Source of the DNA: Clostridiales bacterium
Lineage (GTDB): Bacteria > Bacillota > Clostridia > Oscillospirales > Oscillospiraceae
Assembly: GCA_019418025.1 (NCBI GenBank)
Contig: DYCR01000038.1
Span: 1-16,795, forward strand
Direction of reading: 5' to 3'
DNA length: 16,795 nt
This document shows, piece by piece, positions 7,045-14,014 of the stretch; position 1 is the first letter of the stretch; each line of letters opens with the position of its first letter. Position numbers and translations under genes: made by a program. A model generated the notes under the pieces. The model saw only the letters and a list, made by a program, of their open reading frames with translations. It was not told where the DNA came from and did not search any database.

Positions 7045-7974
7045 TCAAACGAGGTCCAAAAGACCGGCTTCCTTGGCGATCAGGGCCACATCGTCGAACT
7101 TGTTCAGTGCGTACAGATGGATGCCGTTGATGCCGCATGCACGGTATTCATCGATCTGGTTGATGGTATATTCAATACCCGCCTCACGGAACGCAGCCTT
7201 CTTGCCTGCCACATCCGCATCGAAGGGCTCGGCGCAGAAGGGATCGGGGAAGATCCAGTTCTTGGAGATGATCTCACACAGCTTCCGGGGCATCACACAG
7301 CCGTTGCGGGACAGTGCCATGTTGATGGTTGCCTTCTGGTCCAGAATGGGCATGATACCCACGTCCACAGGCATCCAGATCCCGGCTGCGCGGATCGCAT
7401 CCAGCCAGTAGCGGAACTGATCCATATCCCAGCACAGCTGCGTCATGATGTAATCGGCGCCGTTGTCCTGCTTCTGCTTCAGGAAGGCAATGTCAGCCTC
7501 CAAGCTGCGGCACTGGATGTGGCCCTCGGGGGAGCCTGCCACGGCGATGGTGAACTTGTCACCGAACTCCTGACGGGTAAACTTGACCAGCTCTGTTGCG
7601 TAGTGCAGGTCGCCGCCGGTTCCGGTCCAGCCGAAGGGCAGGTCGCCGCGCAGCGCCAGCATGTGGTTGATGCCGTGATCCAGATAGTTCTGCAGTTGCT
7701 GCTTGATACCTTCTTTGGTGTTGCCGATACAGGTGAAGTGGGTAACACCGGTGGTCTTTCCATCCTTAACAATCTTGTCCAGCACCTCCAGGTTCTTGCC
7801 CACGTTGGTACCGCCTGCGCCGTAAGTACAGGAGATGTAGTCCGGGTTCAGCGTGTAAAGCCGTTCCAGAACGCCACCTTGTCCACATAGCTTTTCCATG
7901 CCGACATCGGTCTTGGGAGGGAATACTTCAAAAGAGAATGCGCTGCGATTGTCCAAGATGTCCATAACGCTCAT
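7045..7974 (-). CDS. metF: 5,10-methylenetetrahydrofolate reductase (MetF)
   Basis: This 309-residue flavoprotein family member reduces methylene-THF to methyl-THF, the methyl donor for AcsE. Family marks include FSFEVFPPK near the N-terminus, DYISCTYGAGG, the HFTCIGNT strand, MLALRGDLP, IAVAGSPEGH, IMTQLCWD, VGIMPI, and the C-terminal NGIHLYALNK. It ends where single-domain MetF proteins end. No MetV-like zinc/flavin partner and no extension is present here, so the electron donor cannot be told. AGGAGG lies 9 nt before the ATG at 7974. It is the first gene of the acs-cooC unit, with a promoter about 90 bp upstream. A role in methionine synthesis is also possible, but the neighbours point to the Wood-Ljungdahl pathway. 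Confidence 0.95.
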   Translation of the reverse strand: MSVMDILDNRSAFSFEVFPPKTDVGMEKLCGQGGVLERLYTLNPDYISCTYGAGGTNVGKNLEVLDKIVKDGKTTGVTHFTCIGNTKEGIKQQLQNYLDHGINHMLALRGDLPFGWTGTGGDLHYATELVKFTRQEFGDKFTIAVAGSPEGHIQCRSLEADIAFLKQKQDNGADYIMTQLCWDMDQFRYWLDAIRAAGIWMPVDVGIMPILDQKATINMALSRNGCVMPRKLCEIISKNWIFPDPFCAEPFDADVAGKKAAFREAGIEYTINQIDEYRACGINGIHLYALNKFDDVALIAKEAGLLDLV

Positions 7975-8055
7975 TTGTCTTTACCTCCTAATTTTAAGCA
8001 ATTGCTTGCTTTTTGGGGTGTGATCATACGGGTGTTCATTACGCCCATATCGATA

Positions 8056-8091
8056 CAACGTTATCGTATCACATATGAATTGTAAATTCAA
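8056..8091 (-). promoter_or_regulatory. Promoter of the metF-cooC-acsD-acsCE unit
   Basis: On the minus strand, TTGAAT (8086-8091) is followed by 17 bp and TACGAT (8063-8068), with a TGn extension before the -10 box. The predicted leader is about 80 nt. It contains a perfect 12-bp palindrome, AAGCAATTGCTT (7996-8007), just upstream of the ribosome binding site. Box matches are 4/6 each, so strength rests on the extended -10. Confidence 0.6.
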
Positions 8092-8159
8092 CCCACATTT
8101 CAACTAAAATTATCCATTTTTTAATTCAAAATTCATAAAAGTGACAAAAGCCGCCGGAT

Positions 8160-8387
8160 TCACAGCTTGGTGAAGCTGAAGCGCTGCATCAGCCCATCGC
8201 ACACCGTATCGATGACCGCTCCCCCATCGGGCTGAGCCACGGCGGTGATCTCCACCTGCTTCCCTCTGAGCATGCTGCGCACGTATGCCTCCGGATCGTC
8301 TGTCTCGATCTCCTCAATCAGCACGTCCCGCATCTGGTTGTTCCTGCACAGGTTTTTGATCTCCCGAACCATTTCGTATTCTGCCAT
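8160..8387 (-). CDS. Small conserved-looking protein of unknown function (75 residues)
   Basis: I do not recognise a family. The frame starts at the ATG at 8387, behind AGGTGGTGAGG on the minus strand, and gives 75 residues: MAEYEMVREIKNLCRNNQMRD, then an acidic EEIETDDPEAYVRSMLRG segment, ending in MQRFSFTKL. It has no signal peptide or membrane segment; two cysteines do not form a metal motif. A promoter with boxes TTGAAA and TACATT lies directly upstream. The preceding gene is closed off by a strong terminator, so this is a separate small transcript. A longer GTG start 11 codons upstream overlaps the promoter -10 box and is less likely. It sounds like a soluble cytoplasmic regulator-sized protein, but no function can be given. 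Confidence 0.7.
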   Translation of the reverse strand: MAEYEMVREIKNLCRNNQMRDVLIEEIETDDPEAYVRSMLRGKQVEITAVAQPDGGAVIDTVCDGLMQRFSFTKL

Positions 8388-8403
8388 ATCCTCACCACCT
8401 TTT

Positions 8404-8439
8404 TTCTGATAATGTACCACCGATTCCCGGTGCTTTCAA
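8404..8439 (-). promoter_or_regulatory. Promoter of the 75-residue protein gene
   Basis: On the minus strand, TTGAAA (8434-8439), a 17-bp spacer, then TACATT (8411-8416). The start would fall near 8404, less than 20 nt before the start codon, leaving a very short leader with the ribosome binding site. Confidence 0.55.
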
Positions 8440-8449
8440 GCAGGCATGC

Positions 8450-8493
8450 AAAAAGGTCTGCCGCAGAATTTGTGATCCGCGGCAGACCTTTTT
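8450..8493. terminator. Strong, bidirectional intrinsic terminator after the DUF2461 gene
   Basis: A perfect 15-bp stem (8450-8464 with 8479-8493) carries a 14-nt loop and runs of A and T at its outer ends, so it can work on both strands. It lies 3 bp beyond the DUF2461 stop on the minus strand, where the hairpin is followed by TTTTTGC. Confidence 0.9.
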
Positions 8494-8495
8494 AT

Positions 8496-9143
8496 TTAAT
8501 TTCCGAATTGCTCCAGATAGCGGGTCAGGGGTGAAAGCCTGACGATCATTTCCCTTGCCCGGGCGGCAAGCTCCGGAGTGAAGCTTTCCGGTCCAAAGGG
8601 CTCCTCCACCACGCAGGAGATGTGGCCCTTCCACCGGAAAAACCGCTCCAGACGGCCGTCCTCACAGGGCTTGCCCCGCTTGTATTCCTCTGCCGTGAGC
8701 TTCACGCCGGTCTCCCGCTCCGTCTGCTCTACCAGTGCAAGGAAATGCTCCGGCTCTCGGGCAATGGTCCGGCGGAACTGCTCCATCATGGCGGCCTTCG
8801 GGCTCCAGAAGGTCATCCCGTAGGAAATCCCGTCCGGCGTGATCTCAAAAAACTGGCAGGGATTTTCCGCCCACCACTGGACATCCCTGCGGATGCAGAT
8901 CCACAGGCTTTCCTTATAGGGCAGCGGATGGTGCAGTCTTGCGTCCCGATAGATCCGGCTGACCTTCAGCAGCATTCCCGGCTCGTCCATAAACGGTTCA
9001 AACAGATACTGCCCCAGCTCCTTCATGGGCTGATACAGATATTGGGTGTAGTCCTTTTTATGCTCCAAAAACCAGTCACGGTTGTTGTTGAGCCGTATGC
9101 CCCAGAGAAAATCCACCGTCTCCGGAGAGAATCCTTCAAACAT
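8496..9143 (-). CDS. DUF2461 (TIGR02453-type) protein of unknown function
   Basis: This 215-residue protein has the family signature at its N-terminus: FEGFSPETVDFLWGI, then NNNRDWFLEHKKDY. Further along are SRIYRDARLHHPLPYKES, the conserved run with paired arginines and lysine, and the FFEITPDGISYG strand. DUF2461 proteins are widespread soluble proteins without an assigned reaction. Length is normal (about 210-230). The ATG at 9143 has AGGAGG 6 nt upstream, a near-consensus promoter lies further upstream, and a strong terminator closes the gene. It is therefore a single-gene transcript, diverging from the LRR-SLH gene. Confidence 0.88.
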   Translation of the reverse strand: MFEGFSPETVDFLWGIRLNNNRDWFLEHKKDYTQYLYQPMKELGQYLFEPFMDEPGMLLKVSRIYRDARLHHPLPYKESLWICIRRDVQWWAENPCQFFEITPDGISYGMTFWSPKAAMMEQFRRTIAREPEHFLALVEQTERETGVKLTAEEYKRGKPCEDGRLERFFRWKGHISCVVEEPFGPESFTPELAARAREMIVRLSPLTRYLEQFGN

Positions 9144-9175
9144 CTTGCGCCTCCTTTATGGCTGAGTGTTTTATT

Positions 9176-9211
9176 TGTCAACATTTTACCACAGGCCCGT
9201 CGGATTATCAA
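9176..9211 (-). promoter_or_regulatory. Promoter of the DUF2461 gene
   Basis: On the minus strand, TTGATA (9206-9211), 17 bp, then TAAAAT (9183-9188) with a TGG extension. Each box matches consensus at 5 of 6 positions. Confidence 0.72.
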
Positions 9212-9279
9212 GAAATACCGATGGCAGGGTCCTTTTTCAATAAAAAAATACCAATTTTGCATTTTTCACAAAAGTGCTA

Positions 9280-9315
9280 TTGAAAGCAAGGAATAGAAAT
9301 GGTAAAATTGCTCTA
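9280..9315 (+). promoter_or_regulatory. Promoter of the LRR-SLH protein gene
   Basis: TTGAAA (9280-9285), 17 bp, then TAAAAT (9303-9308) preceded by TGG. Each box matches consensus at 5 of 6 positions. The predicted leader is about 65 nt and ends in the ribosome binding site AGAGGA before the ATG at 9380. The promoter diverges from the DUF2461 promoter about 70 bp to the left. Confidence 0.72.
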
Positions 9316-9379
9316 TCTGATCTTCTGTGGTGCATAAATCGGAGATTCAGCAAATATTTTTGTAAAGAGAGGAAATAAA

Positions 9380-11284
9380 ATGACCACACGTAGTAAACGC
9401 ACCCCCAAGCTGCTCAGCCTGCTTCTTTCTACCTGCATGGCCCTGAGCATGATCCCCCTGTCTGCCCTTGCAGCAGACGGCGACATCACCATCGATGAAA
9501 CCAATTTCCCCGATGCAAACTTCAGAACCTATGTGCAGAAATTTGATGTGGAAAGGGATTCCGTCCTGTCCAAACAAGAACTTGCCGATGTCCATCAAAT
9601 TGGAGTCGTCGGGAACTCTATTTCTTCTCTGAAGGGTGTAGAGCATTTTACTGCACTGACACAGCTGTTCTGCGACGACAATCAGCTGACCGAACTGGAT
9701 GTCAGCAAAAACACTGCACTGACAAAGCTGCACTGTTCCAGCAATCAGCTGACCGAACTGGATATCAGCAAAAACACTGCCCTGACGCATCTGGAATGCA
9801 ACGAGAACCAGTTGACCGAACTGGATGTCACCCAAAATACTGCGCTGAAAATGCTGCAATGCGACGACAATCAGCTGACTCAGCTAGACGTCACCAACAA
9901 CACAGCGCTTGACACGCTGTTTTGTTCGGGAAATCAGCTGACCCAGTTAGACACCTCCAACAACACAGTGCTTGACTGGCTGCTCTGCTATGACAATCAG
10001 CTGACCCAGCTGGATATCAGCAAAAACACTGCCATGACACATCTGGAATGCAGCAGCAATCAGCTGTCCCAACTGGATGTCACCAAAAATACTATCCTGG
10101 AACGTCTGTACTTCAACGACAATCGGCTGACCCAACTGGATGTGACCAACAACCCCGTGCTGAGCGATCTGGGCTGCCGCAACAATCAGCTAACTCAGCT
10201 GGATGTCACAAAAAATGCCTTGCTGAAAGATCTGTTCTGTGCCAATAATCAGCTGACCCAACTGGATCTGAGTAAAAATTTTACTCTGTCACGTCTGGAC
10301 TGCAGTCAAAATCAGCTGTCCCAGCTGGACGTCATCAAAAATACCGCCCTGACACGTCTGGAATGCAGCAGCAATCAGCTGTCCCAACTGGACGTCACCA
10401 AAAATACCGCTCTGGCACGTCTGGAATGCAACAACAATCAGCTGACCTCTCTGGACCTGAGCCACAATCCCAAGCTGATAGAATTCGAACTGAACGGTAA
10501 CGGTATCACAATCAACCAGAAGGATGGATTTGACTGCACCACCCTGCCCGGCAGCTTTGACGTGAGCAAGGTGTCCAACGTGTCCGGCGGCACATTTGAC
10601 GCAGACACCCACACCTTCAGCTTTGATGCCGATGCCGAATCTGCCACCTACGAATACGACACCGGCTACACCGGAACCACCCAACTGACCCCTGCTAAAT
10701 TCACGCTGGTCTACGAGGCCCCTGAGGTTCCCGAGGTTCCTGACCCCGAACCCACCGAAAATCCCTTCAACGACGTACCCACCGATCGGTACTTCTATGA
10801 GCCCGTCCTGTGGGCCGTCAAGAACAACATCACCTCCGGCGTGTCCGACACCGAGTTCGGACCCTATGAGGCCTGCACCAGAGCCCAGATCGCCACCTTC
10901 CTGTGGGCCTCTGCCGGTCGGCCTGACCCCGAAACCACCGAAAACCCCTTCACCGACGTGAAGGAGTCCGATTACTTCTACAAGGCTGTCCTGTGGGCCG
11001 CCGAGAACGGCATCACCTCCGGCGTGTCCGAGAACGAGTTCGGACCCTATGAGGTCTGCACCAGAGCGCAGGCCGTCACCCTGCTGTGGGCCGGCGAGGG
11101 CAAGCCCGTTGTAGAGAGCGGCACTTCCTTCAATGACGTTGCACAGGGCGACTACTTCTACGATGCCGTCCAGTGGGCCGTCAAGAACAATGTCACCGCC
11201 GGCATTGGTGACGGCTGCTTCGGCCCTGCTGACAACTGCCAGAGAGGGCAGATCGTCACCTTTATGTACAAGACCTTCGCATAA
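9380..11284 (+). CDS. Secreted leucine-rich-repeat protein with three C-terminal SLH domains
   Basis: This 634-residue surface protein starts with a signal peptide (basic MTTRSKRTPK, a hydrophobic core, and a likely cut after SALAA near residue 32). A cap with FPDANFRTYV and an acidic, EF-hand-like segment follows. Residues 92-364 are 13 leucine-rich repeats of exactly 21 residues (9653-10471), each ending NQLTxLDVxxNT. The conserved cysteine is replaced by Phe in repeat 8. A beta-rich stretch and a Pro/Glu linker (about 435-458) lead to three SLH domains (about 461-634; FxDV...YF..AV.WA...IT.G). SLH domains normally bind pyruvylated wall polysaccharide, so the protein is held at the cell surface with its repeats free to bind a ligand, which is unknown. 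It is a single-gene unit with its own promoter and terminator. Confidence 0.93.
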   Translation: MTTRSKRTPKLLSLLLSTCMALSMIPLSALAADGDITIDETNFPDANFRTYVQKFDVERDSVLSKQELADVHQIGVVGNSISSLKGVEHFTALTQLFCDDNQLTELDVSKNTALTKLHCSSNQLTELDISKNTALTHLECNENQLTELDVTQNTALKMLQCDDNQLTQLDVTNNTALDTLFCSGNQLTQLDTSNNTVLDWLLCYDNQLTQLDISKNTAMTHLECSSNQLSQLDVTKNTILERLYFNDNRLTQLDVTNNPVLSDLGCRNNQLTQLDVTKNALLKDLFCANNQLTQLDLSKNFTLSRLDCSQNQLSQLDVIKNTALTRLECSSNQLSQLDVTKNTALARLECNNNQLTSLDLSHNPKLIEFELNGNGITINQKDGFDCTTLPGSFDVSKVSNVSGGTFDADTHTFSFDADAESATYEYDTGYTGTTQLTPAKFTLVYEAPEVPEVPDPEPTENPFNDVPTDRYFYEPVLWAVKNNITSGVSDTEFGPYEACTRAQIATFLWASAGRPDPETTENPFTDVKESDYFYKAVLWAAENGITSGVSENEFGPYEVCTRAQAVTLLWAGEGKPVVESGTSFNDVAQGDYFYDAVQWAVKNNVTAGIGDGCFGPADNCQRGQIVTFMYKTFA

Positions 11285-11313
11285 CAAAAACACATATGCG
11301 CCGCAACCACAAA

Positions 11314-11354
11314 AAGCGGGCGGCTTCCCATTCGGGGAGCCGTCCGCTTCTTTT
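11314..11354 (+). terminator. Intrinsic terminator after the LRR-SLH gene (possibly bidirectional)
   Basis: A 16-position stem with three mismatches (11314-11329 with 11334-11349) and a 4-nt loop is followed by CTTTTATT, 30 bp beyond the stop at 11284. On the minus strand it is followed by TTTTTG, so it may also end the convergent folT transcript, which stops at 11371. Confidence 0.85.
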
Positions 11355-11370
11355 ATTCACAGGGTCGGTG

Positions 11371-12405
11371 TTATTCCGCCGGCTTGACGCTCAGTTCCGT
11401 GACTGCGCTCAAATCCTTTTTCGATGTCTGGGCACTGCCTCCGGCGGCCTCTGCCAGAGACTTGTCCTTCTTGGCATCGGTGCTGCGGTACTTCATGGCC
11501 CCCTCCAGATCCGTCTCGGCAGTGGTGTCATAGACATTGAACTTGACCTGAACCGTCTCGTCCCCCAGCTTCTTGTTGACGGTCTTGATGATGCAGATCT
11601 GGTTTTCCTCTACCAGACCCTGCTCCTTGGCCATCTGGGTCAGGGCCGTGTTCAGCTGCTGCTTTTCCGTGCCGTTGAGCCAGCTTGCCTGATTGGATGT
11701 ATTATAATTGTAGACCATGTAAGAGCCGGTGACGATGGCTGCCGCCGCAAACAGCCCCACCATTCCCAGTGCCAGCTTCTTGGTCAGCTTCAAGCTCTCG
11801 CCGGAGAAATACACCAGACGCTGACGGTAGGCAATGGGGATCATAACGGACATGAACACGATCAGCACGATAGCCTCGATGGGCCACATGCACAGATTCT
11901 TTGCGATTCTGGGCAGCTGCATCCATGTGTAGCTCTGACCCAATACATATTTATAGTACACCGCCATAATGGGGGCGTTCATCACGATGTTGACAAAAAA
12001 ATCGATGCAGAAGCGGCTCAGAGCAAGCCGTGTGGGGGTCACCCTTGCCCGATACAAAAACAGCGCAAAGATCACGCTGCCTGCGATCTCGATGAATACG
12101 AACGGGAAGAAATAGGGCCCCTGAGGGAACAGCAGCACGCCCAGTGTGTCGGAGACTGCCGCCGCCAGAGCCGCAACCACAGGCCCAAAGATCATGGCGC
12201 CAAGGGCATTGACGATAAATGCGATGTTGATTTTCAGGTTCGGCGCCAGAGGGATCGCAAGACCCTTCATCGCCACACGCAGGGCGATCAGCAGCGCCGC
12301 AACCACGAGGATCTTCGTATCCTTCAGCTCCAGTGCAGCATCCCGCCAGTAGGCCCTGCTGAACGGATGGGGATACAGTTGTGTTGACTTTTGTTTGTTG
12401 ATCAT
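11371..12405 (-). CDS. folT: Folate-family ECF transporter S component (FolT) with an extra C-terminal membrane segment and domain
   Basis: Residues about 30-197 are a six-helix membrane domain of the folate-type ECF S component, which binds folate and delivers it with the shared EcfAA'T energy module. Marks are PLAPNLKINIAFIVNALGAMIFGP, followed by AAAVSDTLGVLLFP and LALSRFCIDFFVNIVMNAP. Standard FolT proteins end near 175-190 residues. This one continues with a seventh hydrophobic segment (about 210-232) and a polar, lysine-rich domain of about 110 residues to 344, whose job I cannot assign. The ATG at 12405 has AGGAGG 7 nt upstream; longer in-frame starts would read through the leader terminator and riboswitch. 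The THF riboswitch in the leader independently supports folate as the substrate. No ecfA or ecfT genes are in the window. Confidence 0.9.
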   Translation of the reverse strand: MINKQKSTQLYPHPFSRAYWRDAALELKDTKILVVAALLIALRVAMKGLAIPLAPNLKINIAFIVNALGAMIFGPVVAALAAAVSDTLGVLLFPQGPYFFPFVFIEIAGSVIFALFLYRARVTPTRLALSRFCIDFFVNIVMNAPIMAVYYKYVLGQSYTWMQLPRIAKNLCMWPIEAIVLIVFMSVMIPIAYRQRLVYFSGESLKLTKKLALGMVGLFAAAAIVTGSYMVYNYNTSNQASWLNGTEKQQLNTALTQMAKEQGLVEENQICIIKTVNKKLGDETVQVKFNVYDTTAETDLEGAMKYRSTDAKKDKSLAEAAGGSAQTSKKDLSAVTELSVKPAE

Positions 12406-12470
12406 GAAACTACCTCCTAATATTTCGGCATAGCACCGGGCCTCGTCCCATCGTCGCTGCGATCTCCAAC

Positions 12471-12507
12471 AAAAAAAATCCCCAAACGGCACAAAGCCGT
12501 CGGGGGA
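12471..12507 (-). terminator. Leader terminator of folT (expression platform)
   Basis: On the minus strand, CCCC-CGACGGC, a short loop, GCCGT and GGGG form a stem of about 10 bp followed directly by A and eight T residues. It lies inside the folT leader, about 65 nt before the start codon and about 113 nt after the aptamer, so it fits a premature-termination switch. Confidence 0.85.
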
Positions 12508-12619
12508 GTCACAATATGTCAGAAAAAATACCAGTAGAGTAGACGGAGGCGAAATCAGTCCGGTTCCATTACCCAACCGAGTATCGTTGCTACATACAGG
12601 AGGTTTTCCACCAATATGC

Positions 12620-12716
12620 AACAGCGGGTGCGGATGCTCCATCGCGGGCAAAGCCCTTCGTCCGTCAGACAACTCCCCATTTTGGCGGCACTTCACGCGG
12701 AATATCCTACTCTGTT
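12620..12716 (-). ncRNA. Tetrahydrofolate (THF) riboswitch aptamer upstream of folT
   Basis: The minus strand holds the conserved blocks of the THF riboswitch (class I) in order. These are AGAGTAG (12707-12713), CGCGTGAAGTG (12689-12699), GGGGAGTTGTC (12668-12678), CGAAG, the GGGC/GCCC hairpin (12646-12656), and GCATCCGC (12630-12637). A closing helix pairs 12712-12716 with 12620-12624, and a P3-like helix pairs CCGCCA with TGACGG with one mismatch. The gene downstream is folT, the typical regulated gene. Helix P2 is short and the 3' side has a few extra bases compared with the form I remember. High THF would be expected to lower folT expression. Confidence 0.88.
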
Positions 12717-12717
12717 C

Positions 12718-12753
12718 AGGGGCTATCTTACACCATCTTCCCCAAAATGTAAA
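12718..12753 (-). promoter_or_regulatory. Promoter of folT leader
   Basis: On the minus strand, TTTACA (12748-12753), 17 bp, then TAAGAT (12725-12730). Transcription would start near 12718, immediately before the riboswitch. An inverted repeat (AAATCCCC at 12751-12758, GGGGATTT at 12764-12771) overlaps the -35 box. Confidence 0.65.
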
Positions 12754-12824
12754 TCCCCTATCCGGGGATTTTTTACAAATTATTCCGGGGAATTTTGAAA
12801 AACGCCCCTAGGAAAGCCAGAACA

Positions 12825-12837
12825 AATGTGCTACAAT
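12825..12837 (+). promoter_or_regulatory. Probable extended -10 promoter of the ruvCAB operon
   Basis: TGTGC followed by TACAAT (12832-12837) makes an extended -10 element about 20 bp before the ruvC ribosome binding site. No good -35 hexamer is found at 16-18 bp, so this is moderately supported. The 454-bp gap from 12406 to 12859 is otherwise filled by the folT leader and the divergent control region. Confidence 0.5.
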
Positions 12838-12859
12838 AGCCCAAGAGGTGAACCCAACT

Positions 12860-13357
12860 ATGAAAATTCTGGGAATCGACCCCGGTTACGGCATCACCGG
12901 CTTCGGTCTGATCGAGGCCCAGCGCAGCAATTACGCGCTCCTGCGCTACGGTGCCATCACGACCCCCGCCGGAACGGATTTTTCCGCGCGGCTTGAGATG
13001 ATCTATGAAGATATGCGGCAGCTGCTGGAGCTTGCAAAGCCCGATGCAGTGGCCATCGAAGAGCTGTTCTTCGGTCAGAACGTCACCACCGGCATCGGCG
13101 TTGCCCAGAGCCGCGGGGTGATCCTGCTTGCCATCCGTCAGGCCGGCGTTCCGGTCTATGCCTACAAGCCCATGCAGGTCAAGCAGTCCGTCGTGGGCTA
13201 CGGCAACGCCACCAAGCATCAGGTTCAGGACATGACCAAGCGCATCCTCCATCTGGAGCGGCTGCCCAAGCCGGACGATGCCGCCGATGCCATCGCCATC
13301 GCCCTGTGCCACGCCCGGTCCAGCACCTCACTGCTGTCCCGCATCCAACCAAAATAA
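12860..13357 (+). CDS. ruvC: Holliday junction endonuclease RuvC
   Basis: The 165-residue protein is a complete RuvC, the dimeric metal-dependent nuclease that resolves Holliday junctions with RuvAB. Catalytic acids are visible: D7 (ILGIDPG), E67 (AIEELFF), and D140 and D143 (PKPDDAADA). The typical FFGQNVTTG and YKPMQVKQSVVGYGNATK segments are present. I chose the ATG at 12860 because AGAGGTG lies 9 nt upstream; the GTG 4 codons earlier overlaps that site. It is the first gene of ruvC-ruvA-ruvB, with only 15 bp to ruvA. Confidence 0.97.
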   Translation: MKILGIDPGYGITGFGLIEAQRSNYALLRYGAITTPAGTDFSARLEMIYEDMRQLLELAKPDAVAIEELFFGQNVTTGIGVAQSRGVILLAIRQAGVPVYAYKPMQVKQSVVGYGNATKHQVQDMTKRILHLERLPKPDDAADAIAIALCHARSSTSLLSRIQPK

Positions 13358-13372
13358 CATGGAGGAAGCCCC

Positions 13373-13975
13373 ATGATCTACTATCTATCCGGCACCGTCA
13401 CCGTCCTTGAGCCGAATCTTGCAGTCATCGAATGCAGCGGCGTGGGTTACGGCTGCCACATCACCGCATACACCGCCGCTCAGCTGAAGCTGAATCAGCA
13501 GACGCGGCTTTATATCTGCGAATCCATTCGGGAGGATGCCCATGAGCTGTTCGGCTTTGCCTCCAAGGACGAGCAGCACTGCTACGAGCTTCTGACCTCC
13601 GTCACCGGAGTCGGCCCCAAGGCCGCCCTTGCGATCCTGTCCGTGGGCGGCCCCCAGAACTTCACCCTTGCCGTGATGACCGGAGACGAAAAGCTCCTCA
13701 CCGCTGCGCAGGGTGTGGGCAAGAAGATCGCCCAGCGCATCATCCTTGAGCTGAAGGACAAGGTGGGCGGTTCTGATATGGCACTGGATTTCTCCGGTGT
13801 CAAGACCACGGAGGCCCCCGCCGTCAGCAACAATTCCGCCCTTGCCTCTGCCGCCCTGCAGGAGCTTGGCTATTCCGCCGCCGAGATCGCCGCCGCTCTG
13901 AAAGGCTGCGATCCCAAGGCCACCACCGAAGAAATGGTGCGCTACGCCCTGCGGGCCATGGTGATGAAGGGGTGA
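13373..13975 (+). CDS. ruvA: Holliday junction branch migration DNA-binding subunit RuvA
   Basis: The 200-residue protein has the usual RuvA order. An OB-fold comes first (MIYYLSGTVTVLEPNLAVIE through about residue 62). Two helix-hairpin-helix motifs follow (LLTSVTGVGPKAALAILS, about 71-88, and TAAQGVGKKIAQRIILELKDK, about 105-125). A flexible linker leads to a C-terminal domain that contacts RuvB (about 155-200, QELGYSAAEIAAALKG). RuvA tetramers hold the four-way junction while RuvB pumps DNA. GGAGG precedes the ATG, and ruvB begins 39 bp downstream behind TGGAGG. Confidence 0.97.
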   Translation: MIYYLSGTVTVLEPNLAVIECSGVGYGCHITAYTAAQLKLNQQTRLYICESIREDAHELFGFASKDEQHCYELLTSVTGVGPKAALAILSVGGPQNFTLAVMTGDEKLLTAAQGVGKKIAQRIILELKDKVGGSDMALDFSGVKTTEAPAVSNNSALASAALQELGYSAAEIAAALKGCDPKATTEEMVRYALRAMVMKG

Positions 13976-14014
13976 TCCCCCGTCTGATTACGATCCCCGA
14001 ATCTGGAGGTTTTC

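Noticed and set aside
9653..10471. 63-bp periodic DNA repeat that might be a repeat array
   Set aside because: The period is in frame and fully explained by the 21-residue leucine-rich repeats of the encoded protein.
10289..11293. 334-codon minus-strand frame opposite the LRR-SLH gene
   Set aside because: It is an antisense shadow of the SLH-coding region with a Gly/Val-rich composition. The plus strand has signal peptide, LRRs and SLH domains.
12406..12696. N-terminal extension of folT
   Set aside because: It would translate through the leader terminator and the THF riboswitch. The ATG at 12405 has AGGAGG at 7 nt.
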